Shown in pieces: positions 6,766-15,619 of a DNA stretch of 61,485 nucleotides (the stretch's first letter is position 1; every line of letters starts with the position of its first letter). Under the pieces are notes generated by a model. It had not been told where the DNA came from and searched no databases. It saw only the letters and a program-made list of their open reading frames with translations. Location of the stretch: positions 1 through 61,485 of the forward strand of contig NZ_JAIQZB010000022.1 in NCBI RefSeq assembly GCF_020164555.1. The letters are read 5' to 3'. This stretch comes from Salegentibacter lacus. GTDB taxonomy: Bacteria > Bacteroidota > Bacteroidia > Flavobacteriales > Flavobacteriaceae. Position numbers and translations under genes: made by a program.

Positions 6766-8379
6766 ATGGAAACAAACTTCATTAATATAATATTCTGTAT
6801 TGCTATCGGAAGTGGCATTTTTTTCCGAATGTATAAATTAACGTCATTCGCTTTTCCTTTAAATTTACTGCTTTCCAGTTTATTTATTTGGGGGATTTTA
6901 CCTGATGACCCGTCCTTCAAAGAAATAGCAACTATAGGTCTTTACTTAGGTTGCCCCCTTTTGTTAATTAATACCGTCCTTTATGTGTTTATACCTAAAA
7001 AAGAACCGTCAAATATTGAGATTAAATACCAGGTGCAGTTTAAAACCCAAAATGGTAGATTTCAAATCAATAATGTTAAGCGAGGGGTTTCTGTAATAGG
7101 CGCTGCAGGTAGTGGCAAAACAGAAAGTGTGGTCTATAACCTGTTGGATCATTTCAGCCGAAATTCTTTCTGTGGACTTATACACGACTATAAAGATTTC
7201 GAAATCACCGAAATGGCTTACCCTCTCTTCAGGAATCGGAATACACCGTCTTATATCCTCTCTTTTGATAAAATAATTCATCGGGTAAACCCTATTGCAC
7301 CGAGATATATGGTAAATGAAGAGGATATTAATGAGGTGTCTCGAGTTTTAATTGAAAACCTCCTGGAGCAAAAAGAAACAGGTGCCACAGGAATAAATAA
7401 ATTTTTTAATGATGCCGCGCAGGGATTAATTTCCGGACTTATATGGAAACTAAAAGTTTCTTTTCCTGAGTATTGTACCCTCCCTCATCTCATTGCTATT
7501 TACCAAAACCTGGACACCGATGAGCTTATTGATTTTTTGAAATCTAACCAGACTTCCCGGGCTTTTGCAGATGCTTTTATTAGTGGTAAGGATTCTGAAA
7601 GACAAACTGCCGGAGTAAAAAGCACGCTTTCTACTGCCCTGATGAAGATTAGTAGTAAACGTATTTTCATGGCACTGGCAGCAGATGATATTCCTCTCAA
7701 TATTAATAATCCTCAGAATCCAGCGGTGATTTCTTTGATAAATAACCCAAAATATGACTCCTCATATTCCCCGATCATCGCCACTATAATGCATACCATT
7801 GTAAAGCAAATGAGCGTGAGGCATTCCAGGTCATCTTTCCTCCTTATTGAAGAAGCTCCAACTATAAGGCTATTAAATATGCACCGCATCCCGGCTACCT
7901 TGAGAAGTTATGATATAGCCACCGTATATGTGATGCAGGATAAAATTCAGAACGATATGATGTATGGGGACAAAGCCAGTAAGGCAATTTTAAGTAACCT
8001 GTCCTATCAGTTCTTTGGAAAAGTGAATGATCCTGACACCGCACGCTTTTACGAGCGTTTTTTCGAAATTATAAAAGATGAAACAAAAACAGTAATGCGG
8101 GGAACCGGTCTGGATTTCGATACAAAAATTTCTACCGGAGAAAAAGAGATTTATAAGGTTAGGGCTAATGTGTTTTTTAGTCTGAAACAGGGAGAATTTA
8201 TTACTTATGCTGATGGAATTGATAAAAAAGTTCAATTTAAACAGCAGAATATTAAACGGGAACTACCCGATGTGACAAAGTTCTTTTCCGAGGAAGACAT
8301 CAATGAAAATTATATAAAGATTTATAGAGAGGTTCGCTCAATCTGTAAGGATAAAAAAGTAAAGAAAGATCTAAAATAA
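6766..8379 (+). CDS. mobC: MobC/TraG-type coupling ATPase
   Basis: 537-residue VirD4-like type IV coupling protein. Two N-terminal membrane segments (about 5-20 and 53-77) anchor it. Walker A is GAAGSGKT (112-119) and Walker B is in FLLIEEAPT (358-366). It connects the relaxase-DNA complex to the mating channel and powers DNA export. It completes the mobilization operon. In Bacteroidota elements this protein is distinct from the VirB4-like TraG of the mating apparatus, which is encoded at 28-31 kb. Confidence 0.9.
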   Translation: METNFINIIFCIAIGSGIFFRMYKLTSFAFPLNLLLSSLFIWGILPDDPSFKEIATIGLYLGCPLLLINTVLYVFIPKKEPSNIEIKYQVQFKTQNGRFQINNVKRGVSVIGAAGSGKTESVVYNLLDHFSRNSFCGLIHDYKDFEITEMAYPLFRNRNTPSYILSFDKIIHRVNPIAPRYMVNEEDINEVSRVLIENLLEQKETGATGINKFFNDAAQGLISGLIWKLKVSFPEYCTLPHLIAIYQNLDTDELIDFLKSNQTSRAFADAFISGKDSERQTAGVKSTLSTALMKISSKRIFMALAADDIPLNINNPQNPAVISLINNPKYDSSYSPIIATIMHTIVKQMSVRHSRSSFLLIEEAPTIRLLNMHRIPATLRSYDIATVYVMQDKIQNDMMYGDKASKAILSNLSYQFFGKVNDPDTARFYERFFEIIKDETKTVMRGTGLDFDTKISTGEKEIYKVRANVFFSLKQGEFITYADGIDKKVQFKQQNIKRELPDVTKFFSEEDINENYIKIYREVRSICKDKKVKKDLK

Positions 8380-8417
8380 TCTAAATAAAGTTTCAAGTAT
8401 CACAAACCAAAAAAAAT

Positions 8418-8449
8418 TATATCTTTGTATTATACAAGATGTATAATAC
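8418..8449 (+). promoter_or_regulatory. Promoter box and operator of the PadR gene
   Basis: TATCTTTG (8420-8427) fits the TAnnTTTG -7 box of Bacteroidota promoters. Immediately after it lies a perfect inverted repeat, GTATTATAC-AAGAT-GTATAATAC (8427-8449), ending 3 nt before the PadR start codon. This suggests autoregulation by PadR binding over the transcription start. Confidence 0.65.
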
Positions 8450-8452
8450 TAT

Positions 8453-8821
8453 ATGTTTATGAGCAAAGATTTATTACCCGATCTACTCTCCTCCTGGGAA
8501 GAAACCTATAAAAAAGGGCAATTAACTTTATGGATATTCCTGGCATTGAAAGATGGACATAAATATGTTGATGAAATCAAGAAATTTATTGAAGAAAAAT
8601 CCAAAAACACTATCCAGTGTGAGGAACAGAGCCTTTATAGGAATTTACGCAAATATGAACATATTGATGTAGTAAGTTATGAAAATAGAAAGGGAAATAA
8701 AGGTCCTGATAGAAAATATTACTTCTTAACCCAAATAGGAATGGAATTACTTGAAAAATTTATTGACAGAAATATCAATTTATTTTTCAACCCTGAAATA
8801 AATAACCTTTTAAAAAAATAG
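8453..8821 (+). CDS. PadR-family transcriptional regulator
   Basis: 122 residues forming one winged helix-turn-helix domain: LTLWIFLALKDGHKYVDEIK, then EEQSLYRNLRKYEHIDVV (recognition helix and wing), then a dimerisation helix LLEKFIDRNINLFF. PadR proteins are usually repressors of an adjacent membrane or efflux gene, and here one follows after 2 nt. A perfect palindrome overlapping the presumed promoter would be its operator. An alternative start is the ATG at 8459, two codons in. Confidence 0.85.
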   Translation: MFMSKDLLPDLLSSWEETYKKGQLTLWIFLALKDGHKYVDEIKKFIEEKSKNTIQCEEQSLYRNLRKYEHIDVVSYENRKGNKGPDRKYYFLTQIGMELLEKFIDRNINLFFNPEINNLLKK

Positions 8822-8823
8822 AT

Positions 8824-9249
8824 ATGAAAACTCTAATAACTTCTAACCTATTAAAATTCACTTTAACTGCAACAATACTTACAATTATCTTCCGGTTTGG
8901 TTTAAGTATGTCCCTAACAAATCAAATGTTTATAGCAGTCTTTATCTGTGCAGTGTTTTATGCTGTATTAATGTTTCTTAGTGGAATGTACTTTGGGAAA
9001 AAAGAGTATTATGAGGATCTGCCAATTTATGATATCGGTTTTAGATTTCATCTTTGCACATTTTTGGCATATAACTTAATCTCATTTTTCTGGTTTATAT
9101 TGGGTTTTCAATCTAGCTATGAAAATATTAGTAATATTTACATCACAGCAATAATCTGGGCAGTATTTCTAATTATTCATTTTATTTATTATTTATCACT
9201 TAGAAAATCCAGTATCAAAAACTTGGATAAAAACGACATCTTCGAATAA
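8824..9249 (+). CDS. Membrane protein paired with PadR regulator
   Basis: 141 residues with four predicted transmembrane helices (about 8-27, 34-53, 78-97 and 108-126) and a short charged tail. I do not recognise a specific family. PadR plus a small multi-pass membrane protein is a common two-gene unit in Bacteroidota, presumed to respond to envelope stress or hydrophobic compounds. The genes are 2 nt apart, so they are co-transcribed. Confidence 0.7.
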   Translation: MKTLITSNLLKFTLTATILTIIFRFGLSMSLTNQMFIAVFICAVFYAVLMFLSGMYFGKKEYYEDLPIYDIGFRFHLCTFLAYNLISFFWFILGFQSSYENISNIYITAIIWAVFLIIHFIYYLSLRKSSIKNLDKNDIFE

Positions 9250-9639
9250 AGATTTTAGTTTTTAGTACTCTTGAGCTTGCCCACGATGTTAAGGAAAACC
9301 GGTTCGAACTAAAATTGCTATAATCAACAGCCCACACAGGCTTTAAGTATGGATAGAAAAGAAATACTTACACTAGTAATAATATTGAAATCCAAGGGGC
9401 CAGAAGAGTTGTTTTTGATGTTACCTTCGATTAAATTAAATTTGTGATTAGTATTGGCTCGGAAAAACATCCAGAAAATTAAAATAAGATTTGTGGGAAT
9501 TGCAACCAGATTTATTTACTAAATTTATCTTTTTCCATCTAAAGCTATTCTGTCAAGTTTAATTCTATTAAAATTTGGTGTTAGATTTGAGAAGATTTAA
9601 ATTTAAAAATTACCTCTTTATTAATTGAATAATTATACG
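9250..9639. other. Gap without recognisable gene
   Basis: About 390 nt of AT-rich sequence. The only frame is a 32-codon one starting near 9350, with no recognisable features. I see no strong hairpin or repeat. Confidence 0.4.
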
Positions 9640-10107
9640 ATGAAAATTACCAAACCATTAATATTAATATTTTGCCTTTTTTCAAGTTTATCATTTTATG
9701 CACAAACAAAAGATTCCATAAAAAGCATATCATCTAAATTTTATACTCATGTTGGCTCTTCTGCTATAGATCAACCTTTATCTCTCAAAAAATTAAACTT
9801 CCAAAGAAGCACACCAAGCCTTGTACTATATAACAGTACAACCAACTTGTACGATATTTATTTAGATGGGAATGGCAGTTATAGCTACAGTGGCTCTAAT
9901 ATTAGGTTCAGACATAAATCAAATTTTTTAACTACTCTATTTCTTGGAAATGATTCTTTTACTGAAAGTAATACTCTTTTACCAAACAGTACTTTATTAT
10001 TAGACGAGGACGATACTTACAGAGTACGGGATTCTTTTAATCCCCATGGGGCTTCTAATATTTCTGAAGCTCTGATAGGTGGAGTTTTAGGATTATTATT
10101 TAATTAA
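9640..10107 (+). CDS. Secreted protein of unknown function
   Basis: 155 residues from the ATG at 9640; an upstream ATG at 9625 adds five residues without improving the signal peptide. The N-terminus is a signal peptide ending FYAQ. The mature part is rich in Ser, Asn and Tyr (DGNGSYSYSGSNIRFRHKS), suggesting beta strands on the cell surface or periplasm. The end contains a glycine-rich hydrophobic stretch (ALIGGVLGLLF). No family recognised. Confidence 0.6.
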   Translation: MKITKPLILIFCLFSSLSFYAQTKDSIKSISSKFYTHVGSSAIDQPLSLKKLNFQRSTPSLVLYNSTTNLYDIYLDGNGSYSYSGSNIRFRHKSNFLTTLFLGNDSFTESNTLLPNSTLLLDEDDTYRVRDSFNPHGASNISEALIGGVLGLLFN

Positions 10108-10190
10108 TGCGCTATTGCGATTAATGATAAGTGAGTAAACAGAGTATTTTCAAAATAGAATTAAAATGCCAGTCAAAATTAATTGGCACA

Positions 10191-10227
10191 AAAAACCACC
10201 AGAACATGAACTAATCGGTGGGTTTTT
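10191..10227. terminator. Shared terminator between convergent genes
   Basis: AAAAACCACC (10191-10200) pairs with GGTGGGTTTTT (10217-10227) with one bulge. A T-run on each strand lets it serve both the 9640-10107 gene and the SRAP gene from the other side. Confidence 0.65.
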
Positions 10228-10244
10228 GAAAATATAATGAATAT

Positions 10245-10970
10245 CTAAAAAAACTTCCCTTGTTCCCCCTCTGTATCTTCCACAGGTTCTAAAATTTCGG
10301 GGGTATTGGTATTAATATTGCGTTTATAGATATTGGCTACCGAATGTGCTTTAAATGGTTCTCTCATAAAGCTGGTTGCCAACACTTCTTTAATTCCACT
10401 ATCATTGAGATCTGGATCCAACCATTCCTTTACAAAATCAGGATCCAGAACCAGGGGCATCCTTTTTTTCTTATTATGAATTTTTTCAAAAAAATCATTA
10501 GCTTCAGTGGTTACCATGCTTACAGTCCAATAATCATCATCAATTTCGGTGTAAATTCCTGCAAAGGAAAATAGCTTCCTGCCTTCCAGGTAGCAATATT
10601 TTGGAACGGCCTTAGCTTTGAAATTGTCATTTGGATAATGGGGTTCAAAGAATCCATCGGCAAGGATTAAACAGCGTCTTTCCCTGGTTGCTTCCCTATA
10701 CAATTTACTTGTCAGTAGTGATTCTCCTCTTGCATTAAGTGTGTTATAGTTTTTTCGGAATCCCTCAATATCTATCTCTTCCTTCGGAACTAAGCCCCAC
10801 TCCATAGCTAAAATAGCATCCGGTTCGTTCATTGGAATACAGAACATATAAGGATGCAAATGTCCCGACAAATGATACCAGGGCTCGTAAACTTCCGGAT
10901 ATCGCATAATTGCGTCGGTTTGCTTTTCAATAGCCCTTAATTTTTTGGTAAGACTGGTTTCGTAACACAT
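10245..10970 (-). CDS. SRAP (SOS response-associated peptidase) protein
   Basis: 241 residues of the YedK/HMCES family. Cys2, exposed after Met removal, is the residue that crosslinks abasic sites in single-stranded DNA. Other family residues are present: NAR-x-E at 79-83 (LNARGES), GFFE at 107-109 with E109, and H-x4-RMP near 165-172. It protects abasic sites in single-stranded DNA during replication or transfer. It is divergent from umuDC, and the pairing fits a small DNA-damage module that would help newly transferred single-stranded DNA. Confidence 0.92.
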   Translation of the reverse strand: MCYETSLTKKLRAIEKQTDAIMRYPEVYEPWYHLSGHLHPYMFCIPMNEPDAILAMEWGLVPKEEIDIEGFRKNYNTLNARGESLLTSKLYREATRERRCLILADGFFEPHYPNDNFKAKAVPKYCYLEGRKLFSFAGIYTEIDDDYWTVSMVTTEANDFFEKIHNKKKRMPLVLDPDFVKEWLDPDLNDSGIKEVLATSFMREPFKAHSVANIYKRNINTNTPEILEPVEDTEGEQGKFF

Positions 10971-11012
10971 AATTTTAATTTTGGATTTATTCCTATTATA
11001 TGGATTTTTACC

Positions 11013-11020
11013 TAATTTTG
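11013..11020 (+). promoter_or_regulatory. Putative umuD promoter -7 box
   Basis: TAATTTTG matches TAnnTTTG and lies 18 nt before the umuD start. I see no well-spaced -33 element, and no LexA-type palindrome that I can name. Confidence 0.4.
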
Positions 11021-11038
11021 CTTTTCAATCTGTGACTA

Positions 11039-11455
11039 ATGAAAATTTACGAAAAATATTCTTTACATAATTTAGTATTTCCCATTTCTTCTAACGGAAT
11101 TTCTGCCGGTTTTCCCTCTCCGGCAGATGACCACCTGGAAGATCTTATTGACCTTAACCAACAGCTAATCAAGAATAAAGAAGCAACATTCTTTGGCCGG
11201 GCAGAAGGTGATAGTATGATTGGTGCCGGGATTGGTAATGGTGATTTATTGGTAATTGATAAAAGTCTAAGACCAAAAAATCAAAATATTGCAGTATGCT
11301 TTTTAGATGGTGAATTTACCGTGAAACGTATTAAAATTGAAAAGGATATTATCTGGCTGGTAGCCGAAAATGAAAAATATAAGCCAATTAAAGTGACTAG
11401 TGAAAATGATTTTGTGATCTGGGGAATTGTTACTCATTGCATTAAAGACCTATAA
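11039..11455 (+). CDS. umuD: UmuD-like S24 peptidase
   Basis: 138 residues. It has the autocleavage site Ala-Gly ([11 protein letters not shown], residues 21-31), catalytic Ser59 in GDSM and Lys96 in FTVKRI. Cleavage on the RecA filament would activate it as the partner of UmuC in translesion synthesis. No DNA-binding N-terminal domain is present, so it is UmuD rather than LexA. The stop codon lies 1 nt before the umuC start, so the genes are translationally coupled. Confidence 0.93.
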   Translation: MKIYEKYSLHNLVFPISSNGISAGFPSPADDHLEDLIDLNQQLIKNKEATFFGRAEGDSMIGAGIGNGDLLVIDKSLRPKNQNIAVCFLDGEFTVKRIKIEKDIIWLVAENEKYKPIKVTSENDFVIWGIVTHCIKDL

Positions 11456-11456
11456 T

Positions 11457-12716
11457 ATGTTTGCCCTGGTAGATTGCAATAATTTCTATGCGAGTTGTGA
11501 ACGCGTTTTTGATCCTTCCCTCCGGAATAAACCCGTTGTTGTGCTAAGCAATAACGATGGCTGCGTAATAGCGCGAAGTAACGAAGCTAAAGCAATGGGT
11601 ATTCCTATGGGTGCACCGGCTTTTCAATTTGAGAAAGATTTTGAAGCTAAAGGAATTTCGGTTTTCTCCAGTAATTATTCCCTTTATGGAGATATGAGCG
11701 GACGGGTAATGAATATCCTATCCCAGTTCACCCCGGATATTGAAATTTACTCCATAGATGAATCTTTTCTTAAGTTTAATGGTTTTGAATTATACGATCT
11801 GGAGCGAATTGGCAAAGAGATGGTGGAAAGTGTGCTCAGGCAAACCGGTATACCTATAAGTGTTGGTCTGGCTCCTACCAAAGCTCTGGCAAAAATTGCT
11901 AATAAGATCGCCAAGAAATTTGCCGAACGCACCGGTAGTGTTTATGCAATTGATTCTGAAGAAAAGAAAGAAAAAGCACTACGCTGGACTAAAATTGGTG
12001 ATGTATGGGGAATTGGCCGCCAACACGAAAAACGATTACTGGATATTAACGTAAAAAATGCCTGGGATTTTATTCAGTTACCCAATGAATATGCTCTGAA
12101 AAAAATGAGCGTAGTAGGCTTAAGACTAAAACGGGATTTATCAGGTGAAAGCACCCTGGATTTTGAAGAAGTAAAAAATAAAAAGAACATTGCAGTAACC
12201 CGAAGCTTTGAAAAAATGTACAGTGAGTTTGAGGATCTTAGGGAACGGGTAGCTACCTATGCGGCAAAGGCTGCGACAAAACTACGCAAACAGGATTCCA
12301 ACTGCACCATACTCTATGTATTTCTACTTACCAATCCTTTTAGAAGCGACTTAAAGCAGTATCGCGCCAATATAGTGGTAAAACTATCCAACCCTAGCAA
12401 TTCTACTATGGTATTGACCAAAGCTGCATTATATGGCCTTGAAAAGATTTTCAAGCCCGGTTACCAATACAAAAAAGCAGGAGTAATTATTATGGGAATT
12501 ACACCGGCCTCTGAACGTCAGCTTTCATTGTTTTCTGCGGAAGATCCCCGACACCATATACTTATGAAAACTATAGACCGGCTAAACACTACGGAAAATG
12601 GAAAAGTAAAATTTGCTGCAATGGATCTTGGCCGAACCTGGAAAATGAAACAGGAACGGTTGTCAAACAGATACACTAGCAGGATTGATGAGATTATTCG
12701 GGTTAAGTGTAATTAA
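11457..12716 (+). CDS. umuC: UmuC-like Y-family DNA polymerase
   Basis: 419 residues from the ATG at 11457, chosen because the family begins [15 protein letters not shown]; the open frame extends ten codons upstream inside umuD. Catalytic acidic residues are D6, D101 and E102 (SIDESF). Helix-hairpin-helix and little-finger regions follow, and the C-terminus ends with [12 protein letters not shown], typical of Pol V catalytic subunits. With UmuD it would perform error-prone bypass of lesions. Element-borne umuDC may raise mutation rate or help replicate transferred DNA. Confidence 0.95.
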   Translation: MFALVDCNNFYASCERVFDPSLRNKPVVVLSNNDGCVIARSNEAKAMGIPMGAPAFQFEKDFEAKGISVFSSNYSLYGDMSGRVMNILSQFTPDIEIYSIDESFLKFNGFELYDLERIGKEMVESVLRQTGIPISVGLAPTKALAKIANKIAKKFAERTGSVYAIDSEEKKEKALRWTKIGDVWGIGRQHEKRLLDINVKNAWDFIQLPNEYALKKMSVVGLRLKRDLSGESTLDFEEVKNKKNIAVTRSFEKMYSEFEDLRERVATYAAKAATKLRKQDSNCTILYVFLLTNPFRSDLKQYRANIVVKLSNPSNSTMVLTKAALYGLEKIFKPGYQYKKAGVIIMGITPASERQLSLFSAEDPRHHILMKTIDRLNTTENGKVKFAAMDLGRTWKMKQERLSNRYTSRIDEIIRVKCN

Positions 12717-15376
12717 ATTTTATTGTGAACAAAACTTTTCTCGAAATCGTCTTTATTAGCATTCTGCTCTCTATTTAAATAATTACTTTCCGTAATAGTA
12801 TAATTGCAATAGCCAAAATTGTCGCACGAATAGAAATTCCCATAAGGACCCTTTTTAAACATCAATTTTCCTGTTGTACACCATTCACAATTGGGCCTTT
12901 CATCCTCTTGAACTTCCTTGTCAATTTCCTCTACAAATTTAGAAGGGTTTGTCAAGTCCTTTAGTAAATAAACACGTTTTTTAGCACGGGTTATGGCAAC
13001 ATAAAATAATCTACGTTCTTCACCATTTGGAAATTGATCTGCTGAAGAAAGTAAAATGCTCAATAATGGATCATCGGCAACTTCTGATGGGAATCCATAG
13101 GTTCCTCCTTTTCCATTAATAATTATTACGTGATCAGCTTCCAGACCTTTTGCTGAATGTACTGTCATGAAATCTAATTTTATTTGAGGACTGCTTTTTA
13201 AGTAAAATCTAAATCTGTTCAATTTAGAATCAAATCGTTGAATTATCAATTCAGAATTTTTAAATATTTTTACGTCATGATTATACCTACCCAACATCAT
13301 TATTGAAGTATCTAACTTCTCGGTTTTGTTAATTATTTCTTTCAAAATTTCATCAACTACAGAGACTGCTTCTTTATTCTCATAAAATGGAAAAATACTT
13401 AAAACCTCCTCTTGGTTATCATTTCCGCTTATAAGATTTTTATTTAACTGATTCGGGTTTTTTAAAATAAATTCACTGGATAGATCAATAAGCTCTTGAT
13501 TAAATCTATAGGTTTTTTCTATAAATTGCTTTTCTGTTTTTCTATTAAAACCACTTATTTCTGAACTTCCAAATCGTTTCTCAAATTCTGTAAAAAACCC
13601 AATATCACTGCCTGTAAATCGAAAAATACTTTGCCAGTCATCACCGACACAGAATAATTTAGTTTCCGGTTGAGTATCCAATAAGGACTTTACTAATCCG
13701 TAACGAGCCTGAGAAATATCTTGAAACTCATCTATGATAATATATTTATAAGGAGATTCAAATTTTCCATTACCAATAGCTTCGGTAGCCAGATTTATCA
13801 TATCGCTGAAATCAATCTCCCCTCTACTATTAAGGAAATTCTCGTAAAGTTTATAGACCGGTTCAAAGATTTCCAGAAATTTTAATACTCTTTGATTATT
13901 ATTGTTTTTAGCAGTTCTTTTTAAAGTCTGTATATCCTGATTATTCGACTTCAATAAAACAAGAAAAGTATAAAGTAATTGAGTTAAATCACTTATTTCC
14001 CTAGGGTGATTAGCTTTTATAAAATCCCAAAATTCCTTATCCGTCATAGGATTGAAAGTAACTCCTTTCTGAATAAGCTTTTTTTCTAATTCATCCAGCA
14101 AAACCCCATTTCCTTGTTGGTAGGAATATGTTTCGACAAGAGTTGTTCCGTTTTTCCTGTGCTCATTCTGTTTCCAATGAATCCCTTCCGTATAAATCTC
14201 CTGAGCAGATCTTTCCTGACCATCTTGAAACCAGGAAGGAACATTTCCGTCTTCGCCAATTGCAAAATGTTCAATATAAATATCACTATCTGTTAGATGG
14301 AAATCAGGTTTATACTGTCCGAATTTTTTACTCGCAGTTTTAAATTTATAGGGCTCTTCATATTTATATTTTATTCGGTTTCTAAATAAAAAATTTGCAA
14401 TGTTAACTTCTTCCTGACTTTTATACTTTTCCCTAAATTTTCCCTTCCCATTTAAAAAGCTTATTTCCTTATATCCATACAACTTCTGCTCGCGAATATA
14501 ATTGTAATAATCACTTTCGCTCTCAAAACTGTCCGGGTCCTTGTATGGTTTTAGATAAAAGCTTAGAAATTCGTTTAGCTTATTAAAGTATTCGTTATCT
14601 TTTTTAGCTATGGAAAGTAATTCTTCAATAAGTTCAAGGTTTTGCTTCTGGCCGAAACCAAGAATAGTAGGTTTTTCATTCCCCGCTTCTGCAATAATTT
14701 CCAAACCTAGCTTGTGAAATGTTTTCACGGGAATATTTAATTCCATTTTATCCCGAATTCTTTCATTCATTTCATCTGCCGACTTTTTTGTAAAACTGAT
14801 AAGTAATATTTCATCTTTCTTATAGTCGCACTTTTCTAAAAGGTATTTTACTTTCCCGGCTATTGTGGTAGTTTTCCCGCTTCCAGCACCAGCAACTACA
14901 ATATTGTTATCTTCATTTTTAATAATTGCGCTACGCTGCTGGTGATCTAAAGATTTTCCTTCAATATCATTGAAGTACTGTTGGGTTTCTTTCAATTCTT
15001 TTTTTAAAAATTCTTCATTATGAGCTATCACATTTTCAGATAGACCAGAAAAATAATTGAGAAATTTATTGAAGACTTTAGTTTCACTTTGAAAATCTGG
15101 TAAAATTTGATAATCAGAATTATTAAGGATTCCGGCCAGATTTTCTAATGGCCTTCTGTGCTGATAAATTTGATAATTAGACAAGTACTCATCTCGTCTT
15201 AAAAAATCCTCCGTAGACTTTACAAACTGAACCGCTATTGGGATGAATTTTATCAATCTTTTCTTTAACACTTCATGGGCAGCCCTTAATTCCGCCTGTT
15301 TTCTTTTATTTTTTCTAATAGTTTGAAAAATGAAATAGAAAATTAAAATGAGAAAAATAGTAAAGAAATAGTACAT
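12713..15376 (-). CDS. UvrD-like helicase with nuclease-like insert
   Basis: 887 residues. The N-terminus is a single membrane segment (2-20). Helicase motifs: AGAGSGKT (162-169), [34 protein letters not shown] and [13 protein letters not shown]. Between the first motifs lies an insert with YKPDFHL and IYIEHFAI, like the PD-(D/E)XK-type insert of helicase IV relatives. The C-terminus has a four-cysteine zinc finger (CEWC, then C-x5-C) of the topoisomerase type. It overlaps the umuC end by 4 nt in convergent orientation. A defence or repair role is plausible. A nine-C run sits 2 nt before the start codon. Confidence 0.88.
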   Translation of the reverse strand: MYYFFTIFLILIFYFIFQTIRKNKRKQAELRAAHEVLKKRLIKFIPIAVQFVKSTEDFLRRDEYLSNYQIYQHRRPLENLAGILNNSDYQILPDFQSETKVFNKFLNYFSGLSENVIAHNEEFLKKELKETQQYFNDIEGKSLDHQQRSAIIKNEDNNIVVAGAGSGKTTTIAGKVKYLLEKCDYKKDEILLISFTKKSADEMNERIRDKMELNIPVKTFHKLGLEIIAEAGNEKPTILGFGQKQNLELIEELLSIAKKDNEYFNKLNEFLSFYLKPYKDPDSFESESDYYNYIREQKLYGYKEISFLNGKGKFREKYKSQEEVNIANFLFRNRIKYKYEEPYKFKTASKKFGQYKPDFHLTDSDIYIEHFAIGEDGNVPSWFQDGQERSAQEIYTEGIHWKQNEHRKNGTTLVETYSYQQGNGVLLDELEKKLIQKGVTFNPMTDKEFWDFIKANHPREISDLTQLLYTFLVLLKSNNQDIQTLKRTAKNNNNQRVLKFLEIFEPVYKLYENFLNSRGEIDFSDMINLATEAIGNGKFESPYKYIIIDEFQDISQARYGLVKSLLDTQPETKLFCVGDDWQSIFRFTGSDIGFFTEFEKRFGSSEISGFNRKTEKQFIEKTYRFNQELIDLSSEFILKNPNQLNKNLISGNDNQEEVLSIFPFYENKEAVSVVDEILKEIINKTEKLDTSIMMLGRYNHDVKIFKNSELIIQRFDSKLNRFRFYLKSSPQIKLDFMTVHSAKGLEADHVIIINGKGGTYGFPSEVADDPLLSILLSSADQFPNGEERRLFYVAITRAKKRVYLLKDLTNPSKFVEEIDKEVQEDERPNCEWCTTGKLMFKKGPYGNFYSCDNFGYCNYTITESNYLNREQNANKDDFEKSFVHNKI

Positions 15377-15378
15377 AC

Positions 15379-15387
15379 GGGGGGGGG
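15379..15387. repeat. Homopolymer tract (nine G/C) at a start codon
   Basis: Nine consecutive G on the plus strand, i.e. nine C on the coding strand, ending 2 nt before the helicase ATG, where the ribosome-binding region would be. It is very unusual in this AT-rich sequence and a possible slippage site. Confidence 0.8.
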
Positions 15388-15619
15388 AATTAGATTGATA
15401 CTGTCAAAAGTATAAATAACTCACTTATTTTTTTAAAATCAGAAAATTAATCCTATTGAAATTATTTTTTCTCATTCGCACGTAATTCTCACATCTCTTT
15501 AACTTTTAATCATTTTTGTCTAAATTGTACCCCATTAACAAGCCCTACCTTGGAACATATTGAATTTACTCAAACTATAGGGAAATTGATATGTCATTTT
15601 TGAATCGACCCCAATCAAT

